In this document: piece by piece, positions 1 through 8,918 of the stretch | Numbering within the stretch: the stretch's first letter is position 1 | How the letters are laid out: every line of letters begins with the position of its first letter | NCBI RefSeq assembly: GCF_000759675.1 | Contig: NZ_BAWM01000086.1 | Location: forward strand, 6,828 to 70,827 | DNA from: Neobacillus niacini | Lineage (GTDB): Bacteria > Bacillota > Bacilli > Bacillales > Cytobacillaceae | Length of the DNA stretch: 64,000 nucleotides | Reading direction: 5' to 3' | The notes under the pieces: generated by a model | Databases searched by the model: none | The model's input: the letters and a program-made list of their open reading frames with translations, nothing else | What the model was told of the DNA's origin: nothing | Program-made: the position numbers and the translations under genes

Positions 1-43
1 CAGCATCATTATCGATATTATTGCGTTGGTTTTTATCAGCCAC
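1..43 (-). CDS. 5' end of an unidentified gene running off the left edge
   Basis: Only about 14 codons are in the window. Reading leftwards, a GTG start at 43 gives MADKNQRNNIDNDA. It is preceded on the minus strand by AAGGAG, eight bases upstream. An ATG just upstream (in AGATGAGTGG) runs into a stop after three codons, so GTG is preferred. The residues are polar and Asn/Asp-rich, and the family cannot be named from this fragment. Confidence 0.5.
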   Translation of the reverse strand, partial: MADKNQRNNIDNDA

Positions 44-376
44 TCATCTCACTCCTTATTTAAAATAGGCATGTACTTTCCAGCACAATCCCGTTACATA
101 TTTTGCCCTATTAGGACAGATTTACACGAAATTTAAATGAGTTCTTAAAATGTTGCAACTATAACTATCCTTCACCGTTGTACAAAAAGAAAAGCAGCCA
201 TAATGACAGCTTAGATCTTTAACTCTTGCACCCGTTACTTGAAGAACAAGATATGTTTATAATACAAAAAGCCTTAGACATATTTAACAATCCAAGGCTT
301 TTTGACTTATAGATTCTTGTAAAATATACTTAGACTGGGCTTCACTATAAAATAAGAAACGTGACAAATTTACTTT
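44..376. other. Intergenic stretch with one terminator
   Basis: This is AT-rich sequence between two minus-strand genes. It holds the hairpin at 266-303 and presumably the promoter of the leftward gene at the edge. I see no other coding or structured element. Confidence 0.5.
266..303. terminator. Bidirectional Rho-independent terminator
   Basis: The arms AAAAAGCCTT and AAGGCTTTTT flank an 18-base loop, with A and T runs at either end so that it can work in both directions. It lies between the leftward gene at the window edge and the minus-strand lipoprotein gene. Confidence 0.7.
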
Positions 377-913
377 TTAACGTGGATTAGGAAAGACTCT
401 TCTAACCGTTTCATTAAATTCATCAAAAAAGCCTTCTATTGGATGCCCTTGTTTAATTCTTCTACCGTAATCTTTCATTCTTTCCACAAAGTCTGGATTT
501 GATGATACATAAACGTTCTGAATATCACGATCTGAATCCCTAACCTTGTCTGCAATCTTTTTCTCAAGCCGATTTGTTACCTCACCTTTTGCACTATCGC
601 GCAATTCAACTGCAACATATGCATTTCGATTTGTTACAATTACGTTTGCACTATCTACTTCGTCTAAATCAGTAATTCTATCAGCAGCCTTATCAGCTAC
701 TTCCATTCGAGTATTGTTATCGAAATTTCGATCAATATCATTTTGATTATTTGTAATTCTTCTAGTATCCACATTGTCAGGTTGATATCGTACATTCCGT
801 GCTCCATCGTTGTTACGATTGTTCATTGCTACATCATCATTATTATTAGCATTACATCCCATCAATGAAAAAATGAACAAAAAAAACATAGGAAAAAGTT
901 TTGCTTTTTTCAA
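377..913 (-). CDS. YhcN/YlaJ family sporulation lipoprotein
   Basis: The 178-residue protein starts with a lipoprotein signal peptide (hydrophobic residues 5-18, lipobox LMGC, lipidated Cys20). An Asn/Asp-rich linker follows. A YhcN/YlaJ-type domain spans about residues 70-175, with the pattern ADKAADRI...VDSANVIVTNRNAYVAV and then NVYVSSNPDFVERM. Proteins of this family are found in spore inner membrane or cortex fractions and affect germination or outgrowth; their biochemical role is unknown. The start is TTG at 913, chosen because AAGGAGGG lies 6 bases upstream and no ATG fits. The gene is monocistronic. A second family member is at 31888-32613. Confidence 0.85.
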   Translation of the reverse strand: MKKAKLFPMFFLFIFSLMGCNANNNDDVAMNNRNNDGARNVRYQPDNVDTRRITNNQNDIDRNFDNNTRMEVADKAADRITDLDEVDSANVIVTNRNAYVAVELRDSAKGEVTNRLEKKIADKVRDSDRDIQNVYVSSNPDFVERMKDYGRRIKQGHPIEGFFDEFNETVRRVFPNPR

Positions 914-1089
914 TGTTATCCCTCCTTATAATGGTTACGATTATTAATATAAACATTGTAGGAGTTGTTATACATGGAAAATGATTAATATCTTTGACCT
1001 CTCCAGAAGCGGCTTGTATCGCCGACTTTAAATGGAATGAAAAGGAGAAGATAGGTAAAGGTTCTTCAAAAAATGGTATTAAAACTTAA

Positions 1090-1389
1090 AGGTGTAAATT
1101 AACTATCCTGCCCGTTTGTTCAGGCCCACTAACAGTGGGGGAAATAGCAGACCATCTTCATATTCGCCAGCCTCAAGCATCTAAACATCTCCGTGTACTG
1201 CATGAAGCAGGAATGGTGGAGTTTGATGCAGAAGTGAATCGTCGAATCTACAAGCTGAGGTCAGAGCCCTTCGAAGCCTTAGATTTATGGCTGAAAGAAT
1301 TCCGTAACATTTGGGAAGAAAAATTCGACAACTTGGATCGTTATTTGCAGGATCTGCAAAAGAGAGAAAATAAAGAGAATGAAAACTAA
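1090..1389 (+). pseudogene. 5'-truncated ArsR-family transcriptional regulator
   Basis: The open frame from 1090 reads RCKLTILPVCSGPLTVGEIADHL and then RQPQASKHLRVLHEAGMVEF. This is the winged-helix core of an ArsR repressor from helix 2 onward, followed by the C-terminal helix typical of the ArsR partners of AHSA1-domain proteins. The usual first 15-20 residues (the FKALADPTRR-like helix) are missing: a TAA stop at 1087-1089 closes the frame, and no ATG or ribosome binding site precedes it. The only internal start is GTG at 1135, which would remove part of the DNA-binding domain. The gene sits 19 bases upstream of the AHSA1-type gene that such regulators normally accompany. It is probably a decayed gene; a sequencing error is the alternative. 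Confidence 0.7.
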
Positions 1390-1408
1390 AATTATTGGAG
1401 GAATCATA

Positions 1409-1897
1409 ATGTCAACTCAAATCAAAATCACTCATACTTTCAATGCTCCACGTGAACTTGTGTTTAAGGCATTCACTGAATCAGAACACCTAAAGAACTG
1501 GTGGGGGCCAAAAGGATGGACGTTTGAGGTTTCTAAATCAGATTTCCGTCGGGGCGGTGTCTTTCATTACAGCCAGAAACCTGCTGACGGCAACGTAATG
1601 TGGGTTAAATTTGTATACAGTGAAATTATTGCACCAGAGAAAATCGTTTACACCAGTTTCTTTTCTGATGAAGAAGGTAACACTTTACGTGCACCCTTTA
1701 ACGCAAATTGGCCAATGGAAATCCTGAATACCATTACGTTCATCGAGGACGCAGGAAAAACAACCCTAACAATGATTGTGATTCCCGTATCCCCGACTGA
1801 GGATGAGTTCAAAACCTTCGAGGATTCAAAAGATATGGCTCAGGAAGGATATACCGGAACCTTTGATCAATTAGATGAATACCTAACAAAGATATAA
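1409..1897 (+). CDS. SRPBCC/AHSA1-domain protein
   Basis: This 162-residue protein has the hallmarks of the AHSA1 (activator of Hsp90 ATPase homologue 1-like) branch of the START/Bet v1-like fold. An N-terminal FNAPRELVFKAFTESEHLKNWWGPKGW motif is followed by FHYSQKP, and a C-terminal helix contains GYTGTFDQLDEYL. Members have a hydrophobic ligand cavity, and their substrates are mostly unknown. The ATG at 1409 is preferred over 1379 because it has TTGGAGGAATC just upstream and matches the family N-terminus. It follows the ArsR remnant, so its original regulator is probably lost. Confidence 0.85.
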   Translation: MSTQIKITHTFNAPRELVFKAFTESEHLKNWWGPKGWTFEVSKSDFRRGGVFHYSQKPADGNVMWVKFVYSEIIAPEKIVYTSFFSDEEGNTLRAPFNANWPMEILNTITFIEDAGKTTLTMIVIPVSPTEDEFKTFEDSKDMAQEGYTGTFDQLDEYLTKI

Positions 1898-2082
1898 ACC
1901 GTAAAAATAGCCGCAGCAAAAAACACCGACCAACGGTATTTTTGTTGTTTATAACTTTCCCCCTTTAGCTTAATAATAATTAATTTCAAAATTTCATCGT
2001 TCGCACAATAAGTTACTCCACAATCTGGCCCGATTGTAGAATAAGAGCTAAAGACTTACATAATATTATCGGAGGTGTTGTA

Positions 2083-2505
2083 ATGGTTACGGTTAAAAAT
2101 GCTGAAAGTTATCTTAAAGAGAAGATTGGTGAAGACGCTGATGATATAAAAAAAGTTTGGGAAACATTTAAAGATTTTTGTAAAGAACCAGTTGAAGGAG
2201 AAGAAGATAAAGAAATTCTATTTCAATGTGGTGTTTATGATTTTACTGGAGAGGAACTATTTCATTTTGATTTAGTACGGCAGTTTACTGTTTATGAAGA
2301 AGACGAGTATTCTCATATGGAACATCTTCACTGTGAATGGTTGTTTAAACCAATAGATGAGTTAAGAAAATTAGAGGTATCTGAATGGTCAATGGATTAC
2401 GATGATATAGAAGATTTTTTTAATCATATTGAAAAACTTCAGGAGTTTAAAATACCTTTGAATTTAAAGCCCATAAAATCAGAAATATATCAGGAAGAAG
2501 TTTAG
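2083..2505 (+). CDS. Acidic hypothetical protein
   Basis: This 140-residue protein is strongly acidic, with many Asp/Glu, alternating aromatic residues and no signal peptide or membrane segment. The start has a good ribosome binding site (ATCGGAGGTGTTGTA before ATG). The gene stands alone and ends at a clear terminator at 2525-2562. I do not recognise the family. The size, acidity and E-x-W-rich pattern (for example HLHCEWLFKPIDELRKLEVSEW, shown here in outline) resemble small immunity-like or cytosolic hypothetical proteins of Bacilli, but no function is claimed. Confidence 0.7.
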   Translation: MVTVKNAESYLKEKIGEDADDIKKVWETFKDFCKEPVEGEEDKEILFQCGVYDFTGEELFHFDLVRQFTVYEEDEYSHMEHLHCEWLFKPIDELRKLEVSEWSMDYDDIEDFFNHIEKLQEFKIPLNLKPIKSEIYQEEV

Positions 2506-2524
2506 ATTTTATATCATTAACAGT

Positions 2525-2562
2525 AGGCATTATCAGAACATGGTAATGCCTCTTTCTTTTTC
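2525..2562 (+). terminator. Terminator of the acidic hypothetical gene
   Basis: The stem AGGCATTA/TAATGCCT has an 11-base loop and is followed by a T-rich tract (CTTTCTTTTT). It lies 20 bases after the stop codon. Confidence 0.75.
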
Positions 2563-2881
2563 AAGCAAAGGTCAGAAGGGACCACTGCGGCGATCGCTTT
2601 TTCTTGTTATGTTAACGAAGCAGGTTAGCTCAGGACTTCGCCTCTAAGTCTCGGAAACGTCTTGAACACTCAACGTAATACGCAATTCAAAAAATATTTC
2701 TCTTGAGGTAATATTAAGATAGGCTTTCAAAGGGAAATAAATTTGATTTTTTCTTTATTTATAGAGGGGGATAATATCGTGATTTCTTCCAATTAGCTTC
2801 AGAAAACTATTTATTATAAAACAAATTATATTTATGTATACTTAAACCATTATGAGTAAAAACAATAAGGGGGAAACTAAT
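2563..2881. other. Non-coding stretch, possible decayed sequence
   Basis: No gene is visible. Near 2588 the sequence GCGGCGATCGC followed by a T run resembles one arm of the hairpin at 3483-3500, which suggests decayed repeat or terminator sequence. The AT-rich 3' part probably holds the promoter of the DUF4256 gene. Confidence 0.4.
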
Positions 2882-3463
<582 letters not shown>

Positions 3464-3482
3464 ATTTTGCACAGAAAGAACG

Positions 3483-3509
3483 GGATCGCTGCGGCGATCC
3501 TATTTTGTT
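3483..3509 (+). terminator. Terminator after the DUF4256 gene
   Basis: A perfect 7-bp stem, GGATCGC/GCGATCC, with loop TGCG, is followed by TATTTTGTT. Confidence 0.7.
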
Positions 3510-3629
3510 ATTGAGCTAATAGGGTCAGTTTAGTTGAACAATCGTCATTTAGCTTTTTTTCAACAATCGGGCCATTTAGTAGAACAACACCTTTACAGAA
3601 AATTGGATATCTATATTAAAGTTTAGAAG

Positions 3630-3653
3630 AGATTGTGAAGGTGTGTACTTAAA
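3630..3653 (+). repeat. 24-bp dispersed repeat, copy 1
   Basis: The sequence reads AGATTGTGAAGGTGTG and then TACTTAAA. It matches copy 2 at 5911-5934 with two mismatches. The two copies bracket the FUSC exporter gene, each lying in the intergenic region on one side. Confidence 0.6.
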
Positions 3654-3687
3654 TAACTGACAGGTTTATAGAATAAGGAGATTCACT

Positions 3688-3744
3688 ATGCACAAAATGA
3701 AAAAAAAAGTCGCAAATGATTTCACTTCATTTGGGACATCATAA
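3688..3744 (+). CDS. Possible 18-residue peptide
   Basis: ATG at 3688 follows AATAAGGAG with a 7-base spacing and gives MHKMKKKVANDFTSFGTS. The stop codon abuts a small hairpin at 3745-3761. The codon content is unremarkable. It could be a genuine leader or small peptide, or the leftover start of a decayed gene. Confidence 0.2.
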   Translation: MHKMKKKVANDFTSFGTS

Positions 3745-3770
3745 AAATCGCTTTAGCGATTCTGTTTTGG
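3745..3770 (+). terminator. Small hairpin, weak terminator
   Basis: AAATCGC-TTTA-GCGATT is followed by CTGTTTTGG. The stem is 6 bp and the T-tract is poor. It is similar in sequence to the GATCGC hairpin at 3483-3500. Confidence 0.4.
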
Positions 3771-3880
3771 TAGGAAAATAGCAATTCAACTGAATTTTGA
3801 TAATAATCACGATTGTGTTTTTGTATTTTTATTCACAAATTTATTAATATGTAGATGATTTTGGAAAAGGAGTAATCAGT

Positions 3881-5824
3881 ATGAGAGAAACACCTTCTGT
3901 CTCTCCCAAATCCCCCTCCATTATAAAACAGGCTTTAACTGTTAATAGGAAACCTTTTCCATGGGTAAAGGCGTTTTGTGCAGGATTAGCTGCATCTTTG
4001 CCAGTCATTATTGGATTATTATTTGGGAATCTAGAATATGGGTTGATAGCTGGAATGGGGGGCTTTACTTATCTTTATGTGTTTAATATCCCATATGCTC
4101 AAAGAGCTAAAAAGCTATTTTTTGTGGTACTTGGAATGACTTTAGTCTCTGCTTTAGGGACTCTTGCTGCCCCTTATCCACTTGCAGTAGCTATTTTGAT
4201 GGGGATTATTGGAGCTGCGTCTATTTTTATTTTTGGAGCTTTAAAAATTATAGGGCCATCTGCGATCTTTTTCGTTTTAGTTTTTGCAATGACAACTGGT
4301 ATGCCTGTTCATCCAGAACTTGTATTGCTGCGCGCCGGCCTTGTATTTCTAGGAGGTGCACTATCGTGGGTGCTTGCCATGATTGGTTGGTTTTTTGATC
4401 CTCATGGCCCGGAAACAGGTGTAGTAAAAAAAGTATATTCAGAACTGGCTGCGTTTCTTGATTCAGTTGGTACAGAGAAATATAATGAGACAAGACACAG
4501 AGTCATGTCAGGCTTGAAGGAAGCAGAACAAACACTTGCAGTAGGATATATACCTTGGAGAAATACTGACATATTTAATCGATTAGTTATCTTAAATGAT
4601 CAAGCAAACACGATATTTTTGTATGTACTTGAAAATTTTTCGAAGACTCACGTAAAATTGCCACCAGAATTAGGAGAATTTATCCGGGAAATTGCTAATT
4701 CGCTTGATCTGAAAAATAAGAGTGAAAGTGTTTCTAAAAAAATCCTTCTGCCGGAAGAAATGGATGAATCAGTTCTACAGTTATTCACAAAAATTACCGA
4801 TGCTGATGCGATCATGAATGAACCAGCTTCAAAGATTAATCAAGTGATTCGAATTTTTAAACCATCACTCAGGACCATTTTTTTGGGGGCCTTTGATAAA
4901 AACTCCATTGTTTTTATTACTGCTGTACGGTTCGGTATTGTCACCATTATCGCTGCTATTATAGCGTATCAGTTTGAATTTACAAGGCCCTTTTGGGTAC
5001 CGTTATCCTGTGTAGCTGTTATGTCAGGCTTTACTATTGTCGCTACCTATCATCGTGCGATTCAAAGAGCATTTGGTACAATCCTAGGTATATTGATTGC
5101 AAGTTTAATTCTTATGACTCACCCTTCTGGATTCATCATAGCTGTACTTATTCTGCTATTGACGTTCATTACAGAGTTGTTTATTGTAAAAAATTATGGT
5201 CTTGCTGCGTTGTTCTTTACACCGAATGCTTTGCTTATGGCTGAAAGCACGAGTCATGGAAGCTTTACCTTTACTTATTTTGCATCAGCCAGATTAATTG
5301 ATATCTTTATCGGTATTGTCATTGGTCTAATAGGAGTATTCTTCGTAGGAAGACAGTCTGCCTCTAGTCGACTCCCACATTTAATAACCAAAACGATCCG
5401 AAGTCAGGCGCAATTTTTATTAATTCTTTTCTCTGACCAGGGAACCGGATATAATGCGAGAAAAAGCAGAGAAATAATGAAAATGCGAACGAATTTAAAT
5501 AATTTAAAAACACTATATGATACAGCTACAGGTGAAATTCCAGTTAATAAAAAAGCACTAGAATATTACTGGCCAGTCATATTTTCCATAGAGCATTTAG
5601 GATATTTACTGGAAAATTGCTCAAAAAATGAATATCGTCCTATTTTATCAGATAAAACCCTTTCCCAATTGCTTTATGTTTGTGAAACGATGGCTAATGC
5701 CGCCAATCGAAAACAGTCACCCTCAATAAAAAACGTCCCTGAAATTGAAAAGTTTCCAAGTATACATAATGAGATTATTACCTTGCAAAAATCCCTTCAA
5801 ATAGATGAAGGAGTTTCTTTTTAA
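3881..5824 (+). CDS. FUSC-family (aromatic acid/fusaric acid type) membrane exporter
   Basis: This 647-residue polytopic protein has two membrane blocks: about residues 28-170 (roughly six helices) and about 345-490 (six helices). Each is followed by a soluble helical region. This duplicated layout, with the second block reading FTRPFWVPLSCVAVMSG (compare the FUSC_2 pattern of a helix containing RPYWAxLT), is that of FUSC/YccS/AaeB-like efflux proteins, which export aromatic carboxylates or related toxic compounds. The start has AAAAGGAG with good spacing. It stands alone, flanked by repeats and terminators, with no periplasmic-adaptor partner, as expected in a monoderm. The substrate is unknown. 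Confidence 0.8.
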   Translation: MRETPSVSPKSPSIIKQALTVNRKPFPWVKAFCAGLAASLPVIIGLLFGNLEYGLIAGMGGFTYLYVFNIPYAQRAKKLFFVVLGMTLVSALGTLAAPYPLAVAILMGIIGAASIFIFGALKIIGPSAIFFVLVFAMTTGMPVHPELVLLRAGLVFLGGALSWVLAMIGWFFDPHGPETGVVKKVYSELAAFLDSVGTEKYNETRHRVMSGLKEAEQTLAVGYIPWRNTDIFNRLVILNDQANTIFLYVLENFSKTHVKLPPELGEFIREIANSLDLKNKSESVSKKILLPEEMDESVLQLFTKITDADAIMNEPASKINQVIRIFKPSLRTIFLGAFDKNSIVFITAVRFGIVTIIAAIIAYQFEFTRPFWVPLSCVAVMSGFTIVATYHRAIQRAFGTILGILIASLILMTHPSGFIIAVLILLLTFITELFIVKNYGLAALFFTPNALLMAESTSHGSFTFTYFASARLIDIFIGIVIGLIGVFFVGRQSASSRLPHLITKTIRSQAQFLLILFSDQGTGYNARKSREIMKMRTNLNNLKTLYDTATGEIPVNKKALEYYWPVIFSIEHLGYLLENCSKNEYRPILSDKTLSQLLYVCETMANAANRKQSPSIKNVPEIEKFPSIHNEIITLQKSLQIDEGVSF

Positions 5825-5828
5825 ATTT

Positions 5829-5866
5829 AAGGGCGCTTATCTTTAGTAAGAAAGCGTCTTTTTGAT
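5829..5866 (+). terminator. Terminator of the FUSC exporter gene
   Basis: The arms AAGGGCGCTT and AAGCGTCTT form an imperfect stem across a 13-base loop and run into TTTTT. The hairpin starts 5 bases after the stop codon. Confidence 0.6.
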
Positions 5867-5910
5867 ATGCCCCTACACATTAAGGGATTAGATTTTGTTA
5901 AGGTAAAAAA

Positions 5911-5934
5911 AGATTGTGAAGGTTTTTACTTAAA
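5911..5934 (+). repeat. 24-bp dispersed repeat, copy 2
   Basis: AGATTGTGAAGGTTTT followed by TACTTAAA is identical to the copy at 3630-3653 except for two G-to-T changes. A run of 14 T residues follows at 5958-5971. Confidence 0.6.
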
Positions 5935-6083
5935 CAAAACTCACCCGTGGATGGTTCTTTTTTTTTTTTTTGGATTAATTTGTAAAATCTAGTAAAATAG
6001 TAAGTGGATGTAGTTTTATTAGTCTGCGGTTAGAAGGAAACATTTTCAGAAAATGAAATGCAAGGAAAAAGGAGTATTTCAGC

Positions 6084-7007
6084 GTGAAAAATATCATCAT
6101 AGGTACAATTTGTATAATGTTGGTTGGAATAACGGTTGCCACATACTTTTTTGAAAAGCATCCAGAATTAACTACACCAGGACGGAGTCAACCAATTGAA
6201 GAGCAAGATACACAAGAATTCGAACCACCTCAACCGAGCCCATTTCTGCCAATCTATGAAGACAATTCAATTGGATACTCGCTTCAAAACGATCAATTAC
6301 AAATCACCTTTAATAAAGGAGATGATTGGTCTATAGTCCCAATTGAAAAAGAGAAATTATTTGCAGGAGAATATAATGGAAACGCGCAAGAACTCATTGA
6401 GAATAGCTATATCCTTACGCAAAATCGTGCTGCCTTTTTATATTCAGAAGGCAACAGTATCAAATTGAAATATTCTCTTAACCAAGGAGAAACGTGGGAA
6501 GATAGTGTTGTGACGGCTCAATATCCGACAATCCGTTTCCGAAAGGTTAATTTTTTAAATGAGTCCTTTGGATATGTCATCATTTCAGGTGATCGAACTA
6601 TGTCACAGGAATGGACGACCGTTTATATCACGAATGATGGTGGTAAGCAATGGAGAGAGACTAACCATTCAAATGTTACTAGATTAATTTATGATGGAGG
6701 ATTTGTTGATGAAAACACAGGCTTTTTATCATTCGGAATCCTTAATCCTATAGAACCAGATCTTTACGTCACACAAGATGGTGGGAACTCCTGGAGTAAA
6801 GCCAATGTAATGATTCCAGAGAAGTATCATGAAATTTTTGTGATGTCTGAAGTCCCTTTTAAAGAAGAAAATCACTTGGCTGTTTATATCAATCAAGGAC
6901 CTAATGGGGACTACGAAGGTGGGAAAGTAAAGGGAAAATTCACTTCAAACGACAACGGTAAAACATGGGAGTTTTCCATGGAGGTACTGCCAAATGAATC
7001 TGAATAA
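6084..7007 (+). CDS. Membrane-anchored BNR/Asp-box beta-propeller-like protein
   Basis: This 307-residue protein has an N-terminal membrane anchor (residues 4-22), a Pro/Glu-rich linker and an extracellular domain. The domain carries several Asp-box (BNR) motifs: NQGETWED, NDGGKQWRE, QDGGNSWSK and NDNGKTWEF. Asp boxes sit in the hairpins of six- or seven-bladed propellers such as sialidases and YCF48-like proteins; no catalytic sialidase residues are evident. The start is GTG at 6084, with AAGGAG upstream. It overlaps the next gene by 14 bases, so the two are translationally coupled. A binding or sensing role at the cell surface is inferred. Confidence 0.7.
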   Translation: MKNIIIGTICIMLVGITVATYFFEKHPELTTPGRSQPIEEQDTQEFEPPQPSPFLPIYEDNSIGYSLQNDQLQITFNKGDDWSIVPIEKEKLFAGEYNGNAQELIENSYILTQNRAAFLYSEGNSIKLKYSLNQGETWEDSVVTAQYPTIRFRKVNFLNESFGYVIISGDRTMSQEWTTVYITNDGGKQWRETNHSNVTRLIYDGGFVDENTGFLSFGILNPIEPDLYVTQDGGNSWSKANVMIPEKYHEIFVMSEVPFKEENHLAVYINQGPNGDYEGGKVKGKFTSNDNGKTWEFSMEVLPNESE

Positions 7008-7821
7008 GAAGAAAATCGTGGGGTGGTTGTTTTTCCTTATCGCCATTGGGCTCTTTTGTATCCAAATGGGATACTTCTTTTTACAATCAAGATACGGTAT
7101 GGAGTACTCAGATAATCGAATTTTTTATGTGATAAACATTATAATTTTTGTCTCCATGTTTTTTTCCATTTTTCTTCTGCTAACTGTAACTAATAAGTGG
7201 AAAATGATAATTGGGAGTATACTAGTGATTCTCGTCCTCCTACTTGTGGGCTTGCTTATAAACCATAGCAGTAAAATAAATCACATTGTAAGCATCTCAC
7301 CAGACCTTAAACATGTGTTTGTCATAAAAGAAAATACAGAAACTGGTCAGTCAACATATTATAGAACCTACTATGGGATATTCGCTCGACCAAAGGAAAA
7401 CTTGCCCTATAAAACAAATGGCGAGTTTAAGGTAAAATGGTTAGAAAAAGACATTGCAGCACTTACATACAAAGCGGCTGATAATAAAATACACCAATAC
7501 ATTGGTACATACGGTGATCGTAATGGAGGTTCATCATATTCTTATGTTGGTCCATCTATCCAGGGAAAATGGGAAGTGGGCAATATGCGGATTATTAGTG
7601 CTTCTGAAGGTATTACGATAGACAACAACGGTGAAATTGAAAGATATGACTGGGGAAATATTGTTCAATTTGGGACAATCGCTGTTGTTTTGATGAAAAA
7701 TAACGAAGCACAATGGACGATCGGATTAAATGAAAATTTTAAAAGTAACTCGAATGAACCCATACCACCCCTGGTGAAATTACCATATATAAAGCAACCC
7801 TGGATCATAATAAGCCAATAA
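6994..7821 (+). CDS. Membrane protein with extracellular domain, partner of the BNR protein
   Basis: This 275-residue protein has three N-terminal transmembrane helices (about residues 9-30, 44-65 and 70-89), followed by a hydrophilic region of about 185 residues rich in beta-forming and aromatic residues (for example YRTYYGIFARP). I do not recognise the family. The ATG lies inside the end of the preceding BNR gene in another frame, so the two form an operon. The C-terminal part contains short repeated strand-like segments that could form a small beta-rich extracytoplasmic domain. A convergent terminator follows. Confidence 0.65.
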   Translation: MNLNKKKIVGWLFFLIAIGLFCIQMGYFFLQSRYGMEYSDNRIFYVINIIIFVSMFFSIFLLLTVTNKWKMIIGSILVILVLLLVGLLINHSSKINHIVSISPDLKHVFVIKENTETGQSTYYRTYYGIFARPKENLPYKTNGEFKVKWLEKDIAALTYKAADNKIHQYIGTYGDRNGGSSYSYVGPSIQGKWEVGNMRIISASEGITIDNNGEIERYDWGNIVQFGTIAVVLMKNNEAQWTIGLNENFKSNSNEPIPPLVKLPYIKQPWIIISQ

Positions 7822-7897
7822 CCCTGGAGTATGTATCATCTGAATAATACTGTCCTACTAAGTATTAGTGGTGGAAAATTATAAGAGTTTCATACTA

Positions 7898-7933
7898 TTA
7901 AAAGCCGAATCGCATATGGATTTCGGCTTTTAA
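7898..7933. terminator. Bidirectional terminator between convergent genes
   Basis: TTAAAAGCCGAA and TTCGGCTTTTAA form a perfect 12-bp stem with a 12-base loop. It lies between the membrane-protein gene and the leftward metallo-hydrolase gene, 2 bases from the latter's stop codon. Confidence 0.85.
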
Positions 7934-7935
7934 TT

Positions 7936-8760
7936 TCATTGTTTTATAAACTTCTGTTCTTGAAGAATCGAGTTTATAATGTGCATCGAGTTCCATTCCC
8001 CTGAAGAAAACATGGTGATGGGATATTTTTTTGGAAAAAGGGTATTGCTAATTTGATTTGGTGACAAGCCATCTTCGTAGTGTTTGATGATTTTACCTTG
8101 GAGATCTAACAAATAATCAAGCTTTCTTTGTAAAGCAGCACGCCCATCTTCTAAAAAGCCAGCATGGCAGCAAAACACATCCCCAAAATCAAAGGTTAAT
8201 ACTTTCCTTAACGAATCGATGATGGTTGGAATGCTTTCTTCTCGTAAAATAACCTTTGTCTTTTCCTGGCAATACAAATCACCAGTAAATAGTTGACCGG
8301 TTTCACGATTTAAGAATGCCAAATGATCGATAGCATGACCAGGTGTTTCAATCACGTCCCATGTGGCATGGCGGGATGAAAAAGTTTTTCCAATTGTCTC
8401 TGCATGAAAAGGAGGACGCTTCCCCCAGAACACCTTTCGATATAGTGGATAATCAGGCTTCTTTTTACAATAATCCAACATCATATCATTCATATAAATA
8501 GGTAGATTCATTTCATTTTGTAAAAAAGCTGCACAGCCTGTATGGTCTTCATGAAAATGTGTGATGACCACTTGATCGATATCCTGTTGTTTAAAAAATG
8601 GTTTAAATTCCTTTTCTAATGATGCGGCACCCGTATCAATAAGAACTCCGTCGAGGACGAAACAATAAACATTTAATTTTACCCCTTGAAATGCTACTGT
8701 CCCGTTTCCAGCTTGAACACCCTTTATCGTCTGCTGGTTGAAACTCTTCTTTAATAACAT
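7936..8760 (-). CDS. Metallo-beta-lactamase-fold hydrolase
   Basis: This 274-residue cytosolic protein has the complete MBL zinc signature HFHEDHTG (H-x-H-x-D-H), a downstream His in TPGHAIDH, an Asp in FTGDLYC and a C-terminal CCHAG segment. The family hydrolyses thioesters, lactones, phosphoesters or similar; the layout is of the general YflN/glyoxalase II-like group and the substrate cannot be assigned. The start at 8760 (MLLKKSFNQQ) is chosen because GGGGAGG lies 9 bases upstream. An in-frame GTG at 8805 lacks any ribosome binding site. It is transcribed divergently from the sensor-kinase gene. Confidence 0.85.
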   Translation of the reverse strand: MLLKKSFNQQTIKGVQAGNGTVAFQGVKLNVYCFVLDGVLIDTGAASLEKEFKPFFKQQDIDQVVITHFHEDHTGCAAFLQNEMNLPIYMNDMMLDYCKKKPDYPLYRKVFWGKRPPFHAETIGKTFSSRHATWDVIETPGHAIDHLAFLNRETGQLFTGDLYCQEKTKVILREESIPTIIDSLRKVLTFDFGDVFCCHAGFLEDGRAALQRKLDYLLDLQGKIIKHYEDGLSPNQISNTLFPKKYPITMFSSGEWNSMHIINSILQEQKFIKQ

Positions 8761-8918
8761 AAAATGAAACCTCCCCAAAACCTTCCCTTTGTCAAAGTTT
8801 AACACGAAATGAATAGGTATTCATTAATTTAATACTGATTTTATTCCGAAAGTTCAGAAAAGGATTTCAACTATAAGTGTAGAAAGCTATAGGTAACACT
8901 TTACGTAAGGGGAAATAC

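Larger units (their letters stand above)
3510..3880. other. Non-coding stretch with short repeats and a tiny ORF
   Basis: This region contains a pair of near-palindromic GTTGAACAATCG / CAACAATCGGGCC segments (about 3533-3568), one copy of a 24-bp repeat (3630-3653), an 18-codon ORF with a ribosome binding site (3688-3744) and a small hairpin after it. It looks like an accumulation of small repeats rather than a gene. Confidence 0.4.

Noticed and set aside
5958..5971. Run of 14 T considered as a phase-variation tract
   Set aside because: It lies far upstream of the start codon and not within a -10/-35 spacer that I could identify; it is mentioned only as a side note.
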